This document shows, piece by piece, positions 55,836 through 64,000 of a stretch of DNA of 64,000 bases; positions within the stretch are counted from its first letter, which is position 1; each line of letters opens with the position of its first letter. The notes below the pieces were generated by a model, which saw only the letters and a program-made list of their open reading frames with translations, was not told the origin of the DNA and searched no databases. This stretch comes from Sepiola atlantica (lineage: Eukaryota; Mollusca; Cephalopoda; Sepiida; Sepiolidae). The stretch covers positions 94,582,853 through 94,646,852 of the forward strand of contig OY744535.1 of the NCBI GenBank assembly GCA_963556195.1, written 5' to 3'. Made by a program: the position numbers and the translations under genes.

Positions 55836-57866
55836 GAATATTGTGTATTTAGCACGTAGGCATGGACATAGAATATTGTGTATTTAGCAAGTAGGCATGA
55901 ACATAGAACATTGTGTATTTAGCAAGTAGGCATGAACATAGAATATTGTGTATTTAGCAAGTAGGCATGAACATAGAACATTGTGTATTTAGCAAGTTGG
56001 CATGAACATAGAATATTGTGTATTTAGCAAGTAGGCATGGACATAGAATATTGTGTATTTAGCAAGTAGGCATGAACATAGAATATTGTGTATTTAGCAA
56101 GTAGGCATGAACATAGAATATTGTGTATTTAGCAAGTAGGCATGAACATAGAATATTGTGTATTTAGCAAGTAGGCATGAACATAGAACATTGTGTATTT
56201 AGCAAGTTGGCATGAACATAGAATATTGTGTATTTAGCAAGTAGGCATGAACATAGAATATTGTGTATTTAGCAAGTAGGCATGAACATAGAATATTGTG
56301 TATTTAGAAAGTAGGCATGAACATAGAACATTGTGTATTTAGCAAGTTGGCATGAACATAGAATATTGTGTATTTAGCAAGTTGGCATGAACATAGAATA
56401 TTGTGTATTTAGCAAGTTGGCATGAACATAGAATATTGTGTATTTAGCAAGTAGGCATGAACATAGAATATTGTGTATTTAGCAAGTTGGCATGAACATA
56501 GAATATTGTGTATTTAGAAAGTAGGCATGAACATAGAATATTGTGTATTTAGCAAGTTGGCATGAACATAGAATATTGTGTATTTAGAAAGTAGGCATGA
56601 ACATAGAACATTGTGTATTTAGCAAGTAGGCATGAACATAGAATATTGTGTATTTAGCAAGTAGGCATGAACATAGAACATTGTGTATTTAGCAAGTAGG
56701 CATGAACATAGAACATTGTGTATTTAGCAAGTTGGCATGAACATAGAACATTGTGTATTTAGCAAGTAGGCATGAACATAGAATATTGTGTATTTAGCAA
56801 GTAGGCATGAACATAGAATATTGTGTATTTAGCAAGTAGGCATGAACATAGAACATTGTGTATTTAGCAAGTTGGCATGAACATAGAACATTGTGTATTT
56901 AGCAAGTAGGCATGAACATAGAATATTGTGTATTTACCAAGTAGGCATGAACATAGAACATTGTGTATTTAGCAAGTTGGCATGAACATAGAACATTGTG
57001 TATTTAGCAAGTAGGCATGAACATAGAATATTGTGTATTTAGCAAGTAGGCATGAACATAGAACCTTGTGTATTTAGCAAGTAGGCATGAACATAGAATA
57101 TTGTGTATTTCGCAAGTAGGCATGAACATAGAATATTGTGTATTTACCAAGTAGGCATGAACATAGAACATTGTGTATTTAGCAAGTAGGCATGAACATA
57201 GAATATTGTGTATTTAGCAAGTAGGCATGAACATAGAATATTGTGTATTTAGCAAGTAGGCATGAACATAGAATATTGTGTATTTCGCAAGTAGGCATGA
57301 ACATAGAATATTGTGTATTTAGCAAGTAGGCATGAACATAGAATATTGTGTATTTCGCAAGTAGGCATGAACATAGAATATTGTGTATTTAGCAAGTAGG
57401 CATGAACATAGAATATTGTGTATTTAGCAAGTAGGCATGAACATAGAATATTGTGTATTTCGCAAGTAGGCATGAACATAGAATATTGTGTATTTAGCAA
57501 GTAGGCATGAACATAGAATATTGTGTATTTAGCAAGTAGGCATGAACATAGTATATTGTGTATTTCGCAAGTAGGCATGAACATAGAATATTGTGTATTT
57601 CGCAAGTAGGCATGAACATAGAATATTGTGTATTTAGCAAGTAGGCATGAACATAGAATATTGTGTATTTAGCAAGTAGGCATGAACATAGAATATTGTG
57701 TATTTAGCAAGTAGGCATGAACATAGAACATTGTGTATTTAGCAAGTTGGCATGAACATAGAATATTGTGTATTTAGCAAGTAGGCATGAACATAGAATA
57801 TTGTGTATTTTGCAAGTAGGCATGAACATAGAATATTGTGTATTTTGCAAGTAGGCATGAACATAC
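55836..57866 (+). repeat. 35-bp minisatellite, about 58 copies
   Basis: Unit ACATAGAATATTGTGTATTT then AGCAAGTAGGCATGA. Variants are few (AAT/AAC, AGTAGG/AGTTGG, TTTAG/TTTCG) and correlated: units with GAACATTG are often followed by AAGTTGG. Since 35 is not a multiple of 3, the frame shifts each unit and any open frame cycles through three peptides. The right end has diverged units ending TTTTGC. Confidence 0.97.
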
Positions 57867-57984
57867 ATGTTTATAAATCATTGATATGGCTCTACTGAAG
57901 TTGATACTAATTTTTTAAGGACATTTTTGAATAGACAGACTCTTTTGAAAAAAAAAGAATTGAATAAGATGTAGAAATTAGATT

Positions 57985-58095
57985 CTTCCACAATATGATC
58001 TGAGGTACTAATCGGATTCTAACTCTGTCTGATGAGATATCAGTTTATAATAGCTGGTGATCGATAACATCGATATACCAGTGTTGAGCATTAGT
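57985..58095 (+). repeat. Family Q single-arm copy
   Basis: Matches one arm of 33291-33571 with substitutions. CTGATGA at about 58028; GATC/GATA-type long stem II also possible here. Confidence 0.65.
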
Positions 58096-58152
58096 TTACT
58101 GCACTGAAGATTGCGTTAGCATGAAATATCGATGTCCGTAGGTATTAGAATA

Positions 58153-58157
<5 letters not shown>

Positions 58158-58187
<30 letters not shown>
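58158..58187. repeat. Short (AT)n
   Basis: AT tract after the family Q arm. Confidence 0.95.
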
Positions 58188-58190
<3 letters not shown>

Positions 58191-58469
58191 TAATATATTT
58201 CATTTATGTTAATAAGAAAAAAATCACATTGACAAGAAAATGTAAGAAAACATTGAAAAGCATTCTAAAAATCATTACGAAAACGCAAAAAACAGAAATA
58301 TTTGGTGAAAATATATAAAAAAAGCGTTTCATATATTTATATACATTTCATTAATTATCTTTTTAACAAAAAAATAAAGAAAGAAATAAAAATCTAATTA
58401 ATAACAGTTGTTTAGCTACGGTGTGTTATTATCGTCTGCCAGTCTTCAATTTAGCGTTTCGCAGTGTTC

Positions 58470-58521
58470 GCCTCGTCAACTCTCGGGCGCTTCCGATAAT
58501 TGCCCGAACGTTGACGACGCG
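58470..58521. repeat. Short palindrome related to the telomere foldback
   Basis: CGTCAACTCTCGGGCG and its inverted partner CGAACGTTGACGACG; the first also occurs in the arms at 55120 and 55607. Confidence 0.7.
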
Positions 58522-58699
58522 AAGTCACGGAGACAGGGTACGACATCTATAAGAGTACCCTTAGCGTGTTTATCCTCGCAAACACGCACCTAACGAAGAT
58601 TGGAATATATAAGCCAACACTTTGCAAAAATAACATCAAATATGAGAACAGTAGTCCGAAAAATCCAAATAATAAAAATGATCAATCCTCATGTCAAAA

Positions 58700-58745
58700 C
58701 TTCTTATACATAAGGTCGGAGGTTACAACGGCTGAAACGTTGTGA
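58700..58745 (+). ncRNA. Hammerhead remnant, family E
   Basis: Stem II GGTC/GGCT, GAAAC (58734-58738) and GTGAG are present; the CTGANGA core is lost. Confidence 0.33.
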
Positions 58746-58867
58746 GAATAACAGCCAAGATGAGAATAGTAGTCCAAAAAATCGAAATAATACAATCTAT
58801 TTAATAATGTGTCAAAGAGCAACTCCACTGTTTTGGAATCGGTCTAAGATGGAGTGACTAGTGGTTG

Positions 58868-58940
58868 GTGCACTAGCTCAGATGGTATAACAATATTAGG
58901 GATATGGGCTACTGGCAGGTTTTAAATTTTATTCAAATAC
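58868..58940 (+). repeat. tRNA-like fragment
   Basis: GCACTAGCTCAGATGGTATA looks like a tRNA D-arm and A box; the B-box region is degraded. A pseudo-tRNA or SINE head. Confidence 0.45.
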
Positions 58941-59021
58941 AATTATATTTTAAATTTAAACCTCATATTACAAATAATATAGTGTGTTTTGGATTTGTTT
59001 AGATGATGGTTTAATTAATTT

Positions 59022-59165
59022 AGACTGGCCTGTGGCGCAACGGATGAAAGTGCTAAGTTATAATACATTCTAAGTAGTAGTCTCCTCGAAAGTTGAAGGT
59101 ATATCCTCAGTGCGCACAATATTAGAAAACAATTACAAATTACTTAAGACTTCTACCAGGTCATA
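59022..59165 (+). mobile_element. tRNA-derived SINE, family T3
   Basis: GCCTGTGGCGCAACGGATGA is a good tRNA-like A-box region; a GAAGGTATATCC segment stands for the B box. The body matches 45760-45890. Confidence 0.65.
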
Positions 59166-59360
59166 GATGACGGAACGAGATGAAGCTATCCCCAATAATG
59201 TCAAAGCAATCATGTTACAGAAAAACAAACATTCATCTGTCTGTATATTTTACACGAATTGTCATAATATTAGTGTTGTGGGGTACAAATCACCCCTATT
59301 GAAGAACTAATGGAAGCAACCATCTATAATAAATACCATGGTTGCAAAGACCCAAACAGA

Positions 59361-61449
59361 GCACACTCCTATCATGTGAGTGTCCACGTGTGGTATCTGT
59401 TCCGATGGATACTACACCCTATAGACCGGTGTTGTCTTGGCCTTCGGGGCATGATTCCACCGGTCTATGGGTCTGTCCTGTGCAGTTCTAGGAGTTCCAC
59501 CCTCCCAGGCTTTGCCTGTCCTCTTTGGGGAGGAGTAAGTTGATAGCTTACTGCCTGAGGCGCCCCTACCGGGGAATGCCGACGGGGCTGTCCAGGCAAT
59601 TTTTAATGGCTAAAGCGCTCACGTTCTCGGGCGCTGGCTTTTCAAATCCCACTTTCCGACCTTGTGTCACATACTCCTATAGTGGGTAGGTGTTAAATAT
59701 CGAGGACACTCCTATCATGTGAGTGTCCACGTGTGGTATCTGTTCCGATGGATACTACACCCTATAGACCGGTGTTGTCTTGGCCTTCGGGGCATGATTC
59801 CGCCGGTCTATGGGTCTGTCCTGTGCAGTTCTAGGAGGTCCACCCTCCCAGGCTTTGCCTCTCCTCTTTGGGGAGGAGTAAGTTGATAGCTTACTGCCTG
59901 AGGCGCCCCTACCGGGGAATGCCGACGGGGCTGTCCAGGCAATTTTTAATGGCTAAAGCGCTCACGTTCTCGGGCGCTGGCTTTTCAAATCCCACTTTCC
60001 GACCTTGTGTCACATACTCCTAATGTGGGTAGGTGTTAAATATCGAGGACACTCCTATCATGTGAGTGTCCACGTGTGGTATCTGTTCCGATGGATACTA
60101 CACCCTATAGACCGGTGTTGTCTTGGCCTTCGGGGCATGATTCCGCCGGTCTATGGGTCTGTCCTGTGCAGTTCTAGGAGGTCCACCCTCCCAGGCTTTG
60201 CCTCTCCTCTTTGGGGAGGAGTAAGTTGATAGCTTACTGCCTGAGGCGCCCCTACCGGGGAATGCCGACGGGGCTGTCCAGGCAATTTTTAATGGCTAAA
60301 GCGCTCACCTTCTCGGGTGCTGGCTTTTCAAATCCCACTTTCTGACCTTGTGTCACATACTCCTATAGTGGGTAGGTGTTAAATATTGAGGACATTCCTA
60401 TTATGTGAGAGTCCACGTGTGGTATCTGTTCCGATGGATACTACACCCTATAGACCGGTGTTGTCTTGGCCTTCAGGGCATGATTCCGCCGGTCTATGGG
60501 TCTGTCCTGTGCAGTTCTAGGAGGTCCACCCTCCCAGGCTTTGCCTCTCCTCTTTGGGGAGGAGTAAGTTGATAGCTTACTGCCTGAGGCGCACCTACCA
60601 GGGATTGCCGATGGGGCTGTCCAGGCAATTTTTAATGGCTAAAGCGCTCACGTTCTCGGGCGCTGGCTTTTCAAATGCCACTTTCCGACCTTGTGTCACA
60701 TACTCCTATAGTGGGTAGGTGTTAAATATCGAGGACATTCCTATTCATGTGAGAGTCCTCGTACCACGTGTGGTATCTGTTCCGATGGATACTACACCCT
60801 ATAGACCGGTGTTGTCTTGGCCTCCGGGGCATGATTCCGCCGGTCTATGGGTCTGTCCTGTGCAGTTCTAGGAGGTCCACCCTCCCAGGCTTTGCCTGTC
60901 CTCTTTGGGGAGGAGTAAGTTGATAGCTTACTGCCTGAGGCGCCCCTACCGGGGAATGCCGACGGGGCTGTCCAGGCAATTTTTAATGGCTAAAGCGCTC
61001 ACCTTCTCGGGCGCTGGCTTTTCAAATCCCACTTTCTGACCTTGTGTCACATACTCCTATAGTGGGTAGGTGTTAAATATAGAGGACATTCCTATTCATG
61101 TGAGAGTCCTCGTACCACGTGTGGTATCTGTTCCGATGGATACTACACCCTATAGACCGGTGTTGTCTTGGCCTTCGGGGCATGATTCCGCCGGTCTATG
61201 GGTCTGTCCTGTGCAGTTCTAGGAGGTCCACCCTCCCAGGCTTTGCCTCTCCTCTTTGGGGAGGAGTAAGTTGATAGCTTACTGCCTGAGGCGCCCCTAC
61301 CGGGGAATGCCGACGGGGCTGTCCAGGCAATTTTTAATGGCTAAAGCGCTCACCTTCACGGGCGCTGGCTTTTCAAATCCCACTTTTCGACCTTGTGTCA
61401 CATACTCCTATAGTGGGTAGGTGTTAAATATAGAGGACATTCCTATTCA
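59361..61449 (+). repeat. Tandem array of six U2-SINE-related units
   Basis: GTATCTGTTCCGATGG starts at 59393, 59736, 60079, 60422, 60773 and 61124, giving periods of 343, 343, 343, 351 and 351 bp. The last two units share an 8-bp insertion with CGTACCACGTG. Each unit keeps the U2-derived GTATCTGTTCC but the upstream head is replaced by GTGAGTGTCCACGTGTG. The hairpin TAGACCGG...CCGGTCTA is conserved. Short frames (77 and 74 codons) are products of the repeat. Confidence 0.92.
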
Positions 61450-61800
61450 TGTTTTACCGCATGTTAGGAATTCGGTCATCTCCTACCACATTTAGTGGCG
61501 TTACTGTATTGCTATGAATAAATACATTGTATATTTTAACCTGTCACAATTTGTGGTTATTATCTTTGTGACCCCTAGCACGGGTCTACAACAATTAGGG
61601 AGAGAAATCACGAGTTGCTCATCGCAACTGTGAAGAAAGAGGTGACGTCATGAGTCAGGTGACTTCCGTTTTCCGGTGAGCTCAGTCTTTTTGCGTTAGG
61701 GGATTTCGTCCCCGTCAACGTCTGTCAACAAACGACTAGTGTCTAAGCCGCTGCAGGGCGCCCCCCTTCCGGGGGAAGTTTACACCGACCACCGTTTACA
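61450..61800. other. GC-richer sequence after the array
   Basis: No gene call. A hairpin CCCCCCTTCCGGGGGAAG lies at about 61763. Confidence 0.5.
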
Positions 61801-61862
61801 GTGATTGACTTTTCCAGACAGGCAAATATACTGTGAATGTATTGGTGATTTCATTTTTTCAG

Positions 61863-61917
61863 CGTGATCGAGAAGACACTATTGGAATTTAAGATGACAG
61901 GCGATAATCGAGACAGG
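61863..61917 (+). pseudogene. Possible 55-bp exon
   Basis: Preceded by the good acceptor TTTCATTTTTTCAG and followed by AGG|GTAAGC, a good donor. One frame is open and reads VIEKTLLEFKMTGDNRDR. Just upstream, 61818 onward can be read as TGKYTVNV, like the end of an Ig domain, but the 18-bp gap is too short to be an intron. No gene identified. Confidence 0.28.
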
Positions 61918-62059
61918 GTAAGCATGGAAAGTTGGGTCCATATCCGACACAATTATTAAGTCAATACACGCCGATAATCAATGCTTATCATAAATCACGA
62001 ACCGCTTGAGTAGCATGAGATACGTTTTACTATAAATACTGCTGCCACATGTCTTGGGG

Positions 62060-62480
62060 TTTCACTCAGAAAATAAAATCTATACATTCCCGTGGCAAGT
62101 GCTCGACTGAGCTACTATTTTTAGTTTCTCGCGGCAAACATCCAAAACTTGTCTACATACAATCACTATAAATAATTTTCCTTTCTTACATTGTGTACTT
62201 TGAGCTAAACAGAACTTCCAAGAAATACATGTCTCTAGAACACGGGGCTGTTTAGCAGCTGACAACAAGATGGTCTTTTTATGTCCAATGTTGACAAGTT
62301 CTTGTAAAACAATCTTCTTGAATAATCATATGCTGCCCAGGTTTACAATCGTCTCTAATACTCTATGTATTGGTCTCCCCGTTAATCTGACACACTTATA
62401 AATACTAATCCTCGAGTGGCCCTTAGCCTTGATGAGCGGTGACTCTTTGGCAAGAAAAATGATGTTTCCATTAGATAACA
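62060..62480 (+). repeat. Paralogous segment shared with 38.2-38.6 kb
   Basis: See 37960-38620. The two segments keep the same order and direction, suggesting an old duplication of a larger locus. Confidence 0.55.
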
Positions 62481-62669
62481 AGTTCGAGTGTGACCTACGG
62501 GTCAAGATATGACGGTAGGAACTTCAAAATGAGATTTGCTTCTTATTGTCGTAACTATATCTCTAGCCGCGAACCTGTCAAGCAAAATCTTACATAAAAT
62601 AATACAAACATACAAAACATAACATTATTATTTTTCGTTTGTTATTAAACTTTTTTTCAAGTATTGCAG

Positions 62670-62797
62670 CTTCAAAGAGAGATGAAGACACAGAAATCTC
62701 CGGCTGCTACATCACCACTACAACTACTTTTACAGTTGGACATCACTATCTAATGAGCAATCTATCAGCTGTTTCTGACGACGAAGAAAAACGATGG
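62670..62797 (+). pseudogene. Possible 128-bp exon
   Basis: TTTTTTCAAGTATTGCAG acceptor and ATGG|GTAATTT donor. One frame is open for 42 codons (starting SKRDEDTEISGCYITTTT and ending DDEEKRW). The frame that would join the 61863 exon stops after 27 codons (starting LQREMKTQKSP). Either a real 3' exon or chance. Confidence 0.3.
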
Positions 62798-63149
62798 GTA
62801 ATTTGTTGAGCTTGATGTACTCTTCAACGCTCTGATATATACAGAAACATATGGCGCAAATATAATTTATATCATATTTGTAGTGCAGGCCGACTATCTA
62901 ATATTGACCAAGACCCGATAGGGCAACGGTTTTCAGATATAGCGATTACATGCAAAGACCGAATAAGTAGACAACAGACCAACCGACAGTCTACTCAGTG
63001 TGGGGTATCTGGGATATGATCGAGTTAGGTATATCTTTGTGAGATGCATAAACAAACACGATGTAAAGTGTTCTACTAGACGGGTGTCAGTAGTGATAAA
63101 AGTTGTGTATATTGCCACCCGAACATTTTTGCTGAGTCGACAGATTCCG

Positions 63150-63200
<51 letters not shown>
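63150..63200. repeat. (AT)n microsatellite
   Basis: AT tract directly before repeat R copy 2. Confidence 0.96.
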
Positions 63201-63204
<4 letters not shown>

Positions 63205-63520
63205 AAAGAAGCTTTGAGTTATTTTAAACAAAAAGACAAAAAAAAAAAGAAGGAAAATGCAGTTTAAATTCCCAGAGAAACTAACTAAATCCAAAATAGT
63301 GTAGACTTAACATTTGTTGGAAAATTCATAAATAAAAAATATATATAATAGTAAGTAAATAAAATAAAAAGGGGGATTTAGTATCTAACAGTGAAACAAA
63401 AGCAGGAGACCTTAACGTAAGCATCTAATATTAACACGGGGATCTTCAGCTGTTTACCATGAAACTGTTTCGGAGATTTAAAAACAGGACAGTTATATGC
63501 ATGGCTCTCCAATGGTACAG
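63201..63520 (+). repeat. Dispersed repeat family R, copy 2
   Basis: Matches 16206-16465, then continues into a family S-like block (AAACTGTTTCGGAGATTTAA) at 63462, showing R and S are parts of one larger element. Confidence 0.83.
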
Positions 63521-63586
63521 ATAAAACTACCATTTCCCCAATAATTAAGCTTAAAATGTTACTTATATATATACATAAATAAATAA

Positions 63587-63694
63587 TAATAAAATAATAA
63601 TAATAATAATAATAATAATATACTACTTTAAAACTACCGTGTGATATGGTAATTTGCATATCAAATAAAATTCGTTATAACAATAGTAATACTA

Positions 63695-63767
<73 letters not shown>
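63587..63767. repeat. Two (TAA)n tracts
   Basis: 63587-63620 and 63697-63767; the frame reads as poly-Asn. Confidence 0.97.
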
Positions 63768-63769
<2 letters not shown>

Positions 63770-63849
63770 TACTATCTAAACACTACACCTACGAACCATT
63801 CTGCGATATGGTAGCTAGAAATAAAATTATATAGGAATTAAGGTTGCAT

Positions 63850-63873
63850 TAAAAAAAAAAAAAAAAAAAAAAA
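63850..63873. repeat. Poly-A run
   Basis: About 24 A residues. Confidence 0.95.
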
Positions 63874-63952
63874 AGCTTTAGTACCTTTGGTACCAGAGAG
63901 GCAAATAGATAAGAGGAAGGAAACCTAGCCATACAGATCTAAATACCCAATA

Positions 63953-64000
63953 TATAGTCTAAAGAAGCTTTGAGTTATTTTAAACAAAAAGACAAAAAAA
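63953..64000 (+). repeat. Repeat family R, copy 3 (cut by window end)
   Basis: Starts TCTAAAGAAGCTTTGAGTTA as the other copies do. Confidence 0.85.

Noticed and set aside
55836..57866. CRISPR-like array
   Set aside because: The unit is a continuous 35-bp tandem repeat with no unique spacers, in a eukaryotic context.
59310..60229. Frames of 74-77 codons starting near HVSVHVWYLFRW
   Set aside because: They lie in the U2-SINE array and repeat because the DNA repeats; dispersed SINE copies break the frame.
61818..61862. A separate exon ending TGKYTVNV
   Set aside because: It would leave an 18-bp intron before the 61863 block; too short, so at most one of the two readings can be real.

Overview
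This window looks like intergenic, repeat-dominated DNA from an animal, most likely a mollusc and probably a cephalopod such as an octopus. The evidence is the very low GC, dozens of long (AT)n tracts, tRNA-headed SINEs, TTAGGG-type repeats and many small non-autonomous elements sitting in the (AT)n tracts. The species call is an inference from overall character. I found no convincing complete protein-coding gene. Most long open frames are microsatellites (Ile-Tyr, Thr-Pro, Lys-Met or Leu-Ser repeats) read in arbitrary frames. Only a few possible exon fragments stand out: an Ig-like fragment present in two inverted copies at 13.7-14.3 kb and 37.4-38.0 kb, and two exon-like blocks at 61.9 and 62.7 kb.

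The main discovery is a dense, diverse set of hammerhead self-cleaving ribozyme (HHR) motifs. Reading both strands I found about 30 places with a CUGANGA core, a stem-II hairpin, a GAAA box, a short and usually self-complementary stem III, a UH cleavage site, and in the better copies a pairing stem I. They fall into about a dozen sequence families that look unrelated outside the ribozyme core. The clearest are at 4922-4976 (+), 15566-15623 (-), 15968-16019 (-), 16043-16094 (+), 18316-18358 (+), 32342-32390 (-), 32877-32925 (+) and 41215-41249 (-). Nearly all lie in short elements next to (AT)n tracts, and many occur as mirror-image pairs in foldback palindromes. This is what established knowledge of retrozymes, Penelope-like elements and the schistosome Sm-alpha SINE would predict, but with several families packed into one locus.

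Two SINE types stand out. One has a tRNA-like head with A and B boxes and an HHR at its 3' end. It forms a tandem dimer at 18.25-18.64 kb whose two predicted cleavage sites are 273 nt apart. The other has a head matching the 5' end of U2 snRNA. It is dispersed at 25.3, 36.5, 39.0 and 49.9 kb, the last copy with a 16-bp target-site duplication, and a related body is amplified in a six-unit tandem array at 59.4-61.4 kb.

Layout: 0-20 kb holds HHR foldbacks, (AT)n tracts, a mariner-like MITE and a nested foldback. 20-22 kb holds purine-rich duplications and a Thr-Pro repeat. 22-33 kb holds more HHR foldbacks, (GA)n and (TTAGGG)-like sequence. 33-54 kb holds foldbacks, SINE copies, a second MITE and an acidic-codon minisatellite. 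55-58 kb holds a telomere-repeat foldback and a 35-bp minisatellite of about 58 copies. 59-61.4 kb is the U2-SINE array, followed by exon-like blocks and more repeats to the end.
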